Shown piece by piece: positions 7,202-14,114 of a stretch of 18,381 bases of DNA (within the stretch, counting starts at the first letter, position 1; each line of letters begins with the position of its first letter). Origin of the DNA: Pseudomonadota bacterium (GTDB taxonomy: Bacteria; Pseudomonadota; Gammaproteobacteria; Steroidobacterales; Steroidobacteraceae); assembly GCA_018241455.1 (NCBI GenBank), contig JAFEDW010000011.1, positions 1 through 18,381 of the forward strand, in the 5' to 3' direction. Made by a program: the position numbers and the translations under genes. The notes under the pieces were generated by a model. It was not told the origin of the DNA. It searched no databases and saw only the letters and a program-made list of their open reading frames with translations.

Positions 7202-9265
7202 GTGCGCAGTCTGCAGCTTTCCAGCCGGCATCTGGCGGCCCTGGCCCTGGGGCTGGCCCTCTGCGGCTGGGTGGCCGTCGGCCTGCTCCGGCAGCACGTG
7301 CCGGTGACGCTGCTGTGGACCGCCGGGCTGCTGACGCTGGTGGGCGGTTCAGCGGTGGCCTATTGGTCGTGGAGCGAGCGCCAGCGCCTGCAACACGGGG
7401 TCGAGGAGCTGATCGGCGTGGCCGAGCGGCTCGGGCGGGGCGAGTTCTCGCAGCCGATCGAGGCCGGACTGACCGGGCACCTCGGCCGGCTGTTGCGCGC
7501 CTTCGAACGCACGCGCGTCGCGCTGAACGACACCACCTATAGCCGCGACTACCTGCACAGCGTGCTCAACGGCATGAGCGACAGCGTGTTCGTGGTCGCG
7601 CCCGACGGCGCGATCCGCATCGTCAACGACGCCGCGCAGCGCATGACCGGCTATTCGAGCGCCGAGCTCACCGGCATGCGCATCGGATCGTTGCTGGCCG
7701 CGACCGGCGAAGCCGGCGGCGATGCGTTGGCCGCGGCGCGCGACAGCGGCGAGACGGTACTGCGCACGCGCGCCGGGCAGACGATCCCGGTGTCGTTCGT
7801 CGCCTCGACCGTCGAGAGCGCGGACTCGCAGTTCGCCGGCGACATCTACGTGGCGCGCGACATCACCGAGCGCAAGCGCGCCGAGCGGCGCATCCGTTAC
7901 CTGGCGCGCTACGATGCGCTGACCAAGATCCCGAACCGCATGCAGTTCCAGCACCTGCTGCAGCAGGTGATCGCGCGCGCGCGCCGCGTCGGCCAGGGCG
8001 TGGCGCTGCTGTACATCGACATGGATCGCTTCAAGGAAGTGAACGACACCTTCGGCCACGCTTCGGGCGACCGGGTGCTCGAGGTGCTGACCGAACGGCT
8101 GACCAGCGTGCTGAGCAGCGAGGCCGTGCTCGGGCGCCTGGCGGGCGATGAGTTCGCGCTATTCGTCGACGGACTGAGCGCGGACGCCGCCGTTGCCGGC
8201 GAGCAGGTCGGGCAGCTGGCGCGCACCGTGCTCGACGCCGCCGGCGCGGCCTTCCACATCAACCAGCAGGAAGTGTTCCTGACGGTGAGCATCGGCGTGG
8301 CTTTCTGCCCGCGCGATGCCGACAACGTCATCGACCTGATCCGCAACGCCGACGCCGCGATGTACTACTCGAAGCAGAACGGCGGCAATACCTTCGCGTT
8401 CTATTCGCAGGAGATGAACGCCGCGGCGGTCGAGCGGCTGATGCTCAAGAGCAAGCTGCGGCGCGCGGTCGAGCGCGACGAGTTCGTCGTGCACTACCAG
8501 CCGAAGATCGACCTGCGCGACGGGCGCATCGTCGGCGCCGAGGCGCTGCTGCGCTGGCGGCTGCCCGGGCACGGCGACATCCCACCCTCGCAGTTCATCC
8601 CGATGGCCGAGGAGAACAACCTGATCGGCGCGATCGGCGAGTGGGTGCTCGAGCGGGTGTGCCTGGACCTGAACCTGCTGCGCAAGGTGGTCGGCAATCC
8701 CGGGCGCATCGCGCTCAACCTGTCGCTGAAGCAGCTGCGCCACGCGGGTTTCCTGCTCAACTGCCGCTCGCTGTTCGAGCGCCACAACGTGCCGCCGCAG
8801 AGCCTGGAGCTCGAGATCACCGAGTCCACGCTGATGGCCGATCCGCGCCGCACGGTCGAGCTGCTGGCGCAGCTCGCCGGCATGGGCCTGCACCTGTCGA
8901 TCGACGACTTCGGCACCGGCTATTCTTCATTGTCGGCGCTGCAGCAGTTCCCGATCGGCACGCTGAAGATCGACCAGTCGTTCGTGCGCGATCTTGCCGA
9001 CGACCCGGCCGATGCTACACTCGTGCGGACGATCATCGACATGGGGCACGGCCTGGGGTTGCAGGTGGTGGCAGAGGGAGTCGAGCGCGCCAACCAGGTG
9101 TTGCCGTTGCGCATGTGGGGGTGCGACATTGCCCAGGGAAGGCTGTTCGGCGAAGCGGTGGTGGTCGAGGACCTGCTGCACCAATTGCAGGCCCAGCAGG
9201 CCACCGGCAAGCCGGCATTCGGCGCGCTCATTGCCGCGCAGCTCGGCCACGCGCTCAGCGCCTGA
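7202..9265 (+). CDS. Membrane-anchored PAS-GGDEF-EAL cyclic-di-GMP signalling protein
   Basis: This 687-aa protein has two transmembrane segments (about 10-29 and 35-55) with almost no periplasmic loop, a HAMP-like linker (60-110), a PAS domain (about 117-225), GGDEF (about 230-400) and EAL (about 410-660). The GGDEF signature is AGDEF at 314-318, a variant found in some active cyclases. The metal-binding Asp is in YIDMDRF, and N281 of NDTFGH is present. No RxxD inhibitory site precedes it. The EAL half keeps its catalytic set: E447 (EALLRW), N506, E538 (EITES), D568-D569 (DDFGTGYSS), K589, E625 (AEGVE) and Q645. It is therefore probably an active phosphodiesterase and possibly bifunctional, with the PAS domain as the sensor. 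A second GGDEF gene follows after 46 nt. Net activity cannot be read from sequence. Confidence 0.93.
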   Translation: MRSLQLSSRHLAALALGLALCGWVAVGLLRQHVPVTLLWTAGLLTLVGGSAVAYWSWSERQRLQHGVEELIGVAERLGRGEFSQPIEAGLTGHLGRLLRAFERTRVALNDTTYSRDYLHSVLNGMSDSVFVVAPDGAIRIVNDAAQRMTGYSSAELTGMRIGSLLAATGEAGGDALAAARDSGETVLRTRAGQTIPVSFVASTVESADSQFAGDIYVARDITERKRAERRIRYLARYDALTKIPNRMQFQHLLQQVIARARRVGQGVALLYIDMDRFKEVNDTFGHASGDRVLEVLTERLTSVLSSEAVLGRLAGDEFALFVDGLSADAAVAGEQVGQLARTVLDAAGAAFHINQQEVFLTVSIGVAFCPRDADNVIDLIRNADAAMYYSKQNGGNTFAFYSQEMNAAAVERLMLKSKLRRAVERDEFVVHYQPKIDLRDGRIVGAEALLRWRLPGHGDIPPSQFIPMAEENNLIGAIGEWVLERVCLDLNLLRKVVGNPGRIALNLSLKQLRHAGFLLNCRSLFERHNVPPQSLELEITESTLMADPRRTVELLAQLAGMGLHLSIDDFGTGYSSLSALQQFPIGTLKIDQSFVRDLADDPADATLVRTIIDMGHGLGLQVVAEGVERANQVLPLRMWGCDIAQGRLFGEAVVVEDLLHQLQAQQATGKPAFGALIAAQLGHALSA

Positions 9266-9311
9266 TGGACGCCCGGCGCCTCGTGAACACGACGTGAGCG
9301 CGCGCCGGTAG

Positions 9312-10328
9312 ATGCGTTACCGCGAAAATCGCGAGCAGACGGCCGAACTGCTGCGCATGGTGCTGCCGCTGATGTCGCGCCACGCCGCCGGCTTCCATCC
9401 GCTCAGTTTCGCCGTCTGGTACGAGTACGCGGCCGGCACCAACCAGCAGCTCAAAGCCGCCGTCGATGCGCGCGTCGCGGCAACGGTGCGCCTCACCGAC
9501 GCCGACATCGAGGAACTGTTCGACAAGTACGTGGCGATGCGCGACATCGAGTCGTCGATGAAGGTGCGCGCGCGCATCCAGGAAGTGGTCGAGCAGGTCA
9601 CCGAGACCACGCAGAAGGCCAGCATGGAAGTGGGCCGCTACAACGACGGGCTGAACGACTACCAGGAGCGGCTCAAGCGCAACGTCGACAAGGCGGCGAT
9701 CACCGAGGTGGTGGTGGGGCTGCTCGGCGACACCGACCGCGTGCGCTCGCGCACCAGCGACCTGCAGCACAACCTCGAGGTCAATTCCCGCGAGGCGCGG
9801 CGGCTGCAGGGTGAACTCGAGATCGCGCAGGGCAAGGCGCAGGTCGATCCGCTGACCGGGCTGCTCAACATCCGCGGCCTCGAGCATCGGGTGCGCGACC
9901 ACTATCCGTCCGGACTGCCGGCCGGGGCGCTGCTGCATTTTTGCATCGACGGCTTCGCCGGCGTCGGCGACAGCTCCGGCCACGTGCTGGCGGACCGCGT
10001 GCTCGCGGCGATCGCGCAGGTGATCAGCAACGGCGCCGGGACGGGCACGCTGCTGGCGCGCAGTGGCGGCGAGAACTACCTGCTGCTGCTGCCGGGCCGC
10101 AGCAGCGCCGAGGCGCTCGAGCAGGCCGAGCGCATCCGCCTGAGCGTGGAGCGCTGCCGCGTGCGCCGGCCCGACAGCGAGACCGGCGTCGCCACCGTGA
10201 CCGTGTCGATCGGTGCCGTCATGCTCAACGGTGGCGAGGCGCTTGCGCCGAGCATGGAGCGCGCCGAGCAGGCCACGGCGCTGTCGAGCCAGGAAGGCGG
10301 CAACCGCATCACGGTCGGCGGCGCCTAG
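9312..10328 (+). CDS. GGDEF-domain protein with degenerate active site (GGENY)
   Basis: This 338-aa soluble protein has an N-terminal helical region (about 1-170) that opens with FHPLSFAVWYEYAAGTN (28-44), a conserved feature of one group of proteobacterial GGDEF proteins, and a strongly helical, coiled-coil-like stretch at 75-175. The GGDEF domain covers about 176-335. DPLTGLLN (179-186) is intact, and one metal Asp (D213 in CIDGF) and H224 remain. But the signature is GGENY (252-256) rather than GGDEF or GGEEF, the guanine-contacting Asn of the N-D-x-x-GH segment is G219, and the late AK-x2-GRN lysine is replaced by Ser. It is more likely a c-di-GMP/GTP-binding effector or a dead cyclase than an active enzyme; that is inference. 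An in-frame TAG directly before ATG 9312 fixes the start. It is probably co-transcribed with the PAS-GGDEF-EAL gene. Confidence 0.85.
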   Translation: MRYRENREQTAELLRMVLPLMSRHAAGFHPLSFAVWYEYAAGTNQQLKAAVDARVAATVRLTDADIEELFDKYVAMRDIESSMKVRARIQEVVEQVTETTQKASMEVGRYNDGLNDYQERLKRNVDKAAITEVVVGLLGDTDRVRSRTSDLQHNLEVNSREARRLQGELEIAQGKAQVDPLTGLLNIRGLEHRVRDHYPSGLPAGALLHFCIDGFAGVGDSSGHVLADRVLAAIAQVISNGAGTGTLLARSGGENYLLLLPGRSSAEALEQAERIRLSVERCRVRRPDSETGVATVTVSIGAVMLNGGEALAPSMERAEQATALSSQEGGNRITVGGA

Positions 10329-10338
10329 GGCGGCCGCC
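10317..10338. terminator. Hairpin centred on the overlapping stop codons of two convergent genes
   Basis: GGCGGCGCC (10317-10325) pairs with GGC-[G]-GCCGCC (10329-10338, one bulged G at 10332) around a TAG loop. The loop is the plus-strand stop codon itself. There is no T-tract. It may be a bidirectional 3'-end structure. Confidence 0.4.
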
Positions 10339-10879
10339 ATTCGCGCTGCAGCAGGCCGTAGATGTTGACGCTGCACGGAACGCCGCGCGTCAGCCAGCGT
10401 TCGCGCAGCAGGCCCTCGTGCACGAACCCCAGCCGCGTCAGCACGCGTGCCGAGCGCGCGTTGCGCGGATCGACCTCGGCCTCGAGCCGGCGCAGCCCGA
10501 GTTCGCCGAAGGCGCAGTCGATCAGGCGCCGCAGCGCTTCGTCCATGTAGCCGCGGCCCCAGTGTTCGCGGCCGAGCACGTAGCCGAGCTCGGCGCGCGC
10601 GCTCGATTCCTCGTGGCGGAACAGCAGGCAGGTGCCGATGGCCCGCGCGCCGCGTTTTTCGATGATGACGAATTGCAGCGCGCCGCCCGCGGCCTGCAGC
10701 GCATTCATGCGGGCGAACCAGGCGCGCGCATCCTCGATGCCGCGCCAGCTCGCATAGGGCAGGTACTGCGTGACCGCGTCGTCGCCGTTCACGTCGATGA
10801 GCGAGGGCAGGTCGGCTTCAGTCACGGACCGGATCAGCAGGCGCGCCGATTCCAGGTTGTTCGCACTCTTGAGCGGCAT
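10325..10879 (-). CDS. GNAT acetyltransferase, RimJ/RimL type
   Basis: This 184-aa acetyltransferase has the RimJ/RimL layout: the opening ESARLLIRSVTEADLPSL (10-27), the beta-4 strand AELGYVLG at 96-103, the acetyl-CoA pyrophosphate loop HWGRGYMDEAL at 106-116, the VDPRNARSARVLTRLGF segment (136-152) and the C-terminal VNIYGLLQREW. The family transfers acetyl groups to protein N-termini (ribosomal proteins) or to small amines; the substrate here is unknown. ATG 10879 (MPLKSANNL) is preferred over an in-frame ATG at 10927, which adds 16 residues outside the domain. Its TAG stop overlaps the TAG stop of the opposing GGDEF gene through a shared CTAG. It is last in the minus-strand run, 76 nt after the DUF4252 gene. 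Confidence 0.88.
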   Translation of the reverse strand: MPLKSANNLESARLLIRSVTEADLPSLIDVNGDDAVTQYLPYASWRGIEDARAWFARMNALQAAGGALQFVIIEKRGARAIGTCLLFRHEESSARAELGYVLGREHWGRGYMDEALRRLIDCAFGELGLRRLEAEVDPRNARSARVLTRLGFVHEGLLRERWLTRGVPCSVNIYGLLQREWRPP

Positions 10880-10955
10880 GGCCACCCAAGGATAACCGAC
10901 CCCGGCCGATCCCGTTGCGCCGGCCACGCTCCGGCCAGCGGCGGCAAGTGCGCGC

Positions 10956-11549
10956 TCAGGTCGCGGGCGGATCCTGCTGCGCGCCGGCTTGCTCCGTGCC
11001 CGCGTGGATGACGCGCAGGCCCGGCATGTCGAGATGCGCGCCGAGGCGCTGCAGGTCGTCGGGGCTGATCGAACCCACGATGTTGACGATCGTCAGCTCG
11101 CGCGGCTCGCTGGAAATCACCGCGAGGCCGGTGGTCTGGTCGTTTTCCGTCGCGACGTAGACATCGACATCGTCGCGGTCCTTGCTGCGCACCTGCGCCA
11201 GGCGGTTCCAGTTCGGCGCGCGCAGCTGCGCGCGCACCGCGTCGACATCCGCTTTCGAATAGACGAAGTCGCGGTCGAACTCAAAGCTGTGGATCGTGAT
11301 GCTCTTGATGTTGGCGAGCAGGCGCCGGGTCGCGGCGCCGTCCGGATCGTTGCGGTCGGTGAAATGGCTGGCGAAGCGCAGCAACCAGGGTCCCACGGTG
11401 ACGACCGTGCTTTCCGTCGCCTGCGATTCGAGCGCGCGGAAATCCGGCAGCGTCAGTCGGCCGCTTTCGGCCGCGCTCGCCGTGCCTTCCGCCAGCGCCA
11501 GTGTGGACACCAACAATGCCCCGACCACAATCCCGATGCGCTTGCTCAT
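10956..11549 (-). CDS. Secreted DUF4252 protein
   Basis: This 197-aa protein has a Sec signal peptide (KR at 3-4, hydrophobic 6-20, likely cleavage after ASA at 26). The mature part matches the DUF4252 pattern: LPDFRALESQATESTVVTVG, WLLRFASHF, a SITIHSFEFDRDFVYSKADVDAVRAQL core at 83-109, RLAQVRSKDRDDVDVYV, and EPRELTIVNIVGSI at 148-161. Function is unknown. The family is periplasmic or surface-located and is often found near sigma or anti-sigma factors in other bacteria; no such genes are present here. ATG 11549 is chosen because GGGAG at 11557-11561 is 7 nt upstream, whereas the ATG at 11555 would leave only 1 nt. The C-terminus (about 175-197) is a Gly/Ala/Gln-rich tail. It lacks a clear promoter. 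Confidence 0.85.
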   Translation of the reverse strand: MSKRIGIVVGALLVSTLALAEGTASAAESGRLTLPDFRALESQATESTVVTVGPWLLRFASHFTDRNDPDGAATRRLLANIKSITIHSFEFDRDFVYSKADVDAVRAQLRAPNWNRLAQVRSKDRDDVDVYVATENDQTTGLAVISSEPRELTIVNIVGSISPDDLQRLGAHLDMPGLRVIHAGTEQAGAQQDPPAT

Positions 11550-11556
11550 CGCCATG

Positions 11557-11561
11557 CTCCC
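11557..11561 (-). promoter_or_regulatory. Ribosome-binding site choosing the DUF4252 start
   Basis: GGGAG on the minus strand is 7 nt from ATG 11549 but only 1 nt from ATG 11555, so it supports the shorter form, which begins directly with the signal peptide. Confidence 0.6.
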
Positions 11562-11634
11562 TTTGGGGTTGGAAAACGCCGCCGCCATTCCATCTAGACG
11601 CGGCAGCGCGCAAAAGGATGCAGCCCGTCGGACC

Positions 11635-11655
11635 GGCGGCCGCGGCCGGCCCGCC
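11635..11655 (-). terminator. Possible terminator hairpin after the Rieske-flavodoxin gene
   Basis: An 8-bp stem (GGCGGCCG at 11635-11642 with CGGC and CGCC at 11647-11655, one bulged C at 11651) closes a 4-nt loop. It starts 23 nt past the stop of the Rieske-flavodoxin gene. There is no T-tract directly after it. In such GC-rich DNA a stem like this can occur by chance. The rest of the 129-nt gap (11550-11678) shows nothing clear. Confidence 0.3.
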
Positions 11656-11678
11656 AGGCGTTGCTCAATCCTTCGAAA

Positions 11679-12788
11679 TCAACTACTTGCGGGAGGAGTG
11701 CGGCGCTCGATACCGGCCGCCTTGCGTCCGGCGCGCTCAAAGCGTGGCGCGGCGCCGACCGCCAGCCGCGCGGCGAGATCCACGCAGCGGTCGAGCAGCG
11801 CGCGGGCGCCGTCGTGCAGCTGCTGGCTGTGCTGCACGATCTCGACGTTGCGCTCCATGTCCTCGGCGGTCCAGCCGCGGCTGTGCGCGATGTACGGGAA
11901 CTGCGGGAACTGGAGCCCGAGCTCGCCGAAGAACTGCAGCATCTGGCCGGCGACCGCCTGGATGTTGTCCTGGCCGCCGGTGATGATGAACCCGGCCACC
12001 TTGTCCTTGAGCATGACGCGGTTGCGCAGCGTGATCTGATTCTGCACCGTGTTGAGCCGCTCGGCCATCTTGAAGTACAGCGAACTCGCCACGCCCCAGC
12101 GGATCGGCGTCGCGACCAGGATCACGTCCGCCCAGAACACCAGGTTTTCGTACACCTCCTGCATGCCATCGTGCGGATGCTGCTGCGAGATGCTGCACGG
12201 CCACGTGCAGGCGTAGGCGCTCTTGGAGTAATAGCCTTCGCAGGCGCGGAAATTCAGCGCGCGCAACTTCGTCATGCGGAACTCGAGCGCATGCTTCGCG
12301 CCGGCATGTTCGAGCGCGGACTGCAGCAGCGCCTCGGAGGTCGAGTAGCGCGGGTGCGCATCGTCCATCATCGTCGTCGACAATCCCCACACGCGCAGCG
12401 GCCCCGGCGCGCGCTTCAGTTCGCGGTCGAGCGGATGCTTCTCGTGCGGCAGCCGGTTGCGCGTGCTGGAGGGCGTATCGCGCACCAGCAGCCGGCCGCC
12501 CTCGACCTTGCATTCATAGCGCGGCACGCGGTCGGCCTCGTAGCCGGGCTCGCCCTCGCCGGTGATGCGGTGGAATTTCCAGTGGTGCCACGGGCAGGTG
12601 ACGTACTCGCCTTCGAGCGTGCCCAAGCCCAGCGGACCGCCGACGTGGTTGCAGGAGCCGTTGATGACGCCGAACTGGCCGTTCGCGTACGACAGCGCCG
12701 CGCGGGTCTTGCCGATCATGACCTGCTGCAGCGGCTGTTGCGCGAGCTGCCGCGCATCGCCGATGTCGTGCCACTGTTCTTCGCTCAT
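11679..12788 (-). CDS. Rieske [2Fe-2S] / flavodoxin-fold NAD(P)H-dependent oxidoreductase fusion
   Basis: One 369-aa frame joins two redox modules. Residues 1-105 are a Rieske ferredoxin domain with both cluster motifs intact: C46-N-H48 and C65-P-W-H68. Residues about 130-345 are a flavodoxin-like FMN reductase domain: beta-1 LRVWGLSTTM, the acidic DGMQEVYENLVFWADVILVATPIRWGVASSLYFKM region in the 207-241 range (FMN loop ATPIRWG), and VAGFIITGGQDNIQ. Between the first helix and that region sits RACEGYYSKSAYACTWPC with C183, C194 and C198, recalling the cysteine loop of iron-sulfur flavoproteins, although the spacing differs. No signal peptide, so it is cytosolic. A likely reading is electron transfer between FMN and the Rieske cluster; substrate unknown. 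AAGGAG at 12794-12799, 5 nt before ATG 12788, overlaps the upstream VOC stop codon, so the two genes are coupled. Confidence 0.85.
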   Translation of the reverse strand: MSEEQWHDIGDARQLAQQPLQQVMIGKTRAALSYANGQFGVINGSCNHVGGPLGLGTLEGEYVTCPWHHWKFHRITGEGEPGYEADRVPRYECKVEGGRLLVRDTPSSTRNRLPHEKHPLDRELKRAPGPLRVWGLSTTMMDDAHPRYSTSEALLQSALEHAGAKHALEFRMTKLRALNFRACEGYYSKSAYACTWPCSISQQHPHDGMQEVYENLVFWADVILVATPIRWGVASSLYFKMAERLNTVQNQITLRNRVMLKDKVAGFIITGGQDNIQAVAGQMLQFFGELGLQFPQFPYIAHSRGWTAEDMERNVEIVQHSQQLHDGARALLDRCVDLAARLAVGAAPRFERAGRKAAGIERRTPPASS

Positions 12789-12798
12789 GCGCGCTCCT

Positions 12799-13191
12799 TC
12801 ATGCCGTGATCTCGATGCGGTTGCCGTCCGGATCGAGCACGACGCTCTCATAGTATCCGTCGCCGGTGCGCCGCGGGCCATCCAGCACCACATGGCCCGC
12901 CGCGCGCAGGCGCTGCGTCAGCGCATCGACGAGCTCCGGCGAGCCGAGCGACAGCGCGAAATGCGTCAGCCCCATGCGTTGCGCGCCCGGTGCGATCGCC
13001 ACCGGCGTCAGCGTGGTCGTCGTCATCAGTTCGATGCGCGCGCCGTCGGCCAGCGTCAGGAAGCAGGATTCGAAGCCCTTGGCGGCATTGCGGTAGTGCG
13101 CGCCGGCAATCGCGCCGAAGTACGTGGCGTAGAACGCCTTGCAGCGCTCGAGGTCGGCGGTCCACAGGGCGATGTGTTCGATGCGCGCCAT
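12799..13191 (-). CDS. VOC-family protein (glyoxalase I / dioxygenase-like)
   Basis: This 130-aa protein is a single vicinal-oxygen-chelate unit of two beta-alpha-beta-beta-beta repeats. The four metal-binding positions are filled: H6 (IEHIALW), E54 (ARIELM), H77 (GLTHFAL) and E127 (NRIEITA). The end, VLDPDGNRIEITA, is the classic family terminus. Glyoxalase I members with this H/E/H/E set isomerise glutathione-methylglyoxal adducts, but the set does not prove that substrate. The gene is 10 nt upstream of the Rieske-flavodoxin gene, whose ribosome-binding site overlaps its stop. No Shine-Dalgarno sequence precedes ATG 13191. TAGACG lies just upstream, reminiscent of a -10 box with a very short leader. 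It sits 82 nt after the SOD gene. Confidence 0.88.
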   Translation of the reverse strand: MARIEHIALWTADLERCKAFYATYFGAIAGAHYRNAAKGFESCFLTLADGARIELMTTTTLTPVAIAPGAQRMGLTHFALSLGSPELVDALTQRLRAAGHVVLDGPRRTGDGYYESVVLDPDGNRIEITA

Positions 13192-13273
13192 GTCAGCGTC
13201 TAGGCCAGCAACGTACGCCAGGCCGCGGTCTTGCGGGCGATCGGCGCGAAACCCGTGATCGCGGCCGTCGCGC

Positions 13274-14035
13274 TCAAGCGCTGCCGAGGTTGTCCGCGGC
13301 GAATCCCCAGTTGAGCGCCTTGCCGATCACTGCCGTGACGTAGTCCGCGCGCCGGTTCTGGTAGTCGAGGTAATAGGCGTGCTCCCACACGTCGATCGTC
13401 AGCAGCGGCCGCTGGCCCTTGCTGAGCGGCGAATCGGCATTGCCGGTCTTCACGACGGCGAGTCGGCCGCCGTCCTGTACCAGCCAGGCCCAGCCGCTGC
13501 CGAACTGCGCCGTGGCGGCCGTCAGCAGTTCCTTTCGGCAGGCATCGACGCTGCCGAACGAGGTCTCGAGCTTCTGCCGCAATGCGGCCGGCGGTTCGCC
13601 GCCGCCCTGTGGACGGAGGCTGCGCCAGTAGAAACTGTGGTTCCAGTGCTGCGCCGCGTTGTTGTACACCGCGCTCTTGTCGGCCACGCCGTAGGTCGCG
13701 GCGATGATCTTGTCGAGCGCCATGTCGGCGTACGGCGTGCCGGCGACCGCCTTGTTCAGGTTGTCGACGTAGGCGCGGTGATGCTTGCCGTGGTGAAAGC
13801 CGAGCGTGTTGGCCGAGATCACCGGGTCGAGCGCGTTGTCGCCGTACGGCAGCGGCGGCAGCGTGAACGGACCCGTCGGCGCAGCCGCGGGCGTGGCGGG
13901 CGCCGCAGTCGCGGCCGTCGCGCCCGCCGTGGCCGCGGCGGCGGCGGTCTGCAGCGCGGCGATGCCGGCGGTGGAAATCAGCAATTCGCGGCGCGTCAAC
14001 TGGCGCGGCGTCTCGGTCGTGGTGCGCTTGTCCAT
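13274..14035 (-). CDS. Superoxide dismutase [Fe-type], Tat-exported
   Basis: The 253-aa product is a complete Fe/Mn SOD (about 58-253) behind a twin-arginine leader: TRRELLIST with R15-R16, then a hydrophobic Ala-rich region and an Ala/Pro/Thr linker to about residue 55. Metal ligands are H81 (FHHGKHH), H133 (WNHSFYW), D215 and H219 (DVWEHAYY). Y89 is the gateway tyrosine. Q129 in NNAAQHWNH is at the place of the active-site Gln of Fe-type enzymes, so iron is the likely metal; cambialistic use is possible. It dismutates superoxide, here presumably in the periplasm after folded export. GGAG lies 7 nt before ATG 14035. A weak promoter may lie in the 79-nt gap behind the lipase gene. Confidence 0.95.
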   Translation of the reverse strand: MDKRTTTETPRQLTRRELLISTAGIAALQTAAAAATAGATAATAAPATPAAAPTGPFTLPPLPYGDNALDPVISANTLGFHHGKHHRAYVDNLNKAVAGTPYADMALDKIIAATYGVADKSAVYNNAAQHWNHSFYWRSLRPQGGGEPPAALRQKLETSFGSVDACRKELLTAATAQFGSGWAWLVQDGGRLAVVKTGNADSPLSKGQRPLLTIDVWEHAYYLDYQNRRADYVTAVIGKALNWGFAADNLGSA

Positions 14036-14114
14036 GGATGGGCTCCGTGGCGATGGTATGGAACGATGCTACGCCCGTGCCGGGACGGCCGCAAAGTGCA
14101 CGGCCGCGCGCGCC

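Noticed and set aside
9255..10376. A 373-codon minus-strand frame opposite the GGENY protein
   Set aside because: It is antisense to a clear GGDEF-fold protein and itself lacks any recognisable domain.
13200..13388. A 62-codon minus-strand frame in the SOD-VOC gap
   Set aside because: Most of it is the SOD gene in another frame. Only the last 24 residues or so lie in the gap, with no ribosome-binding site or family match.
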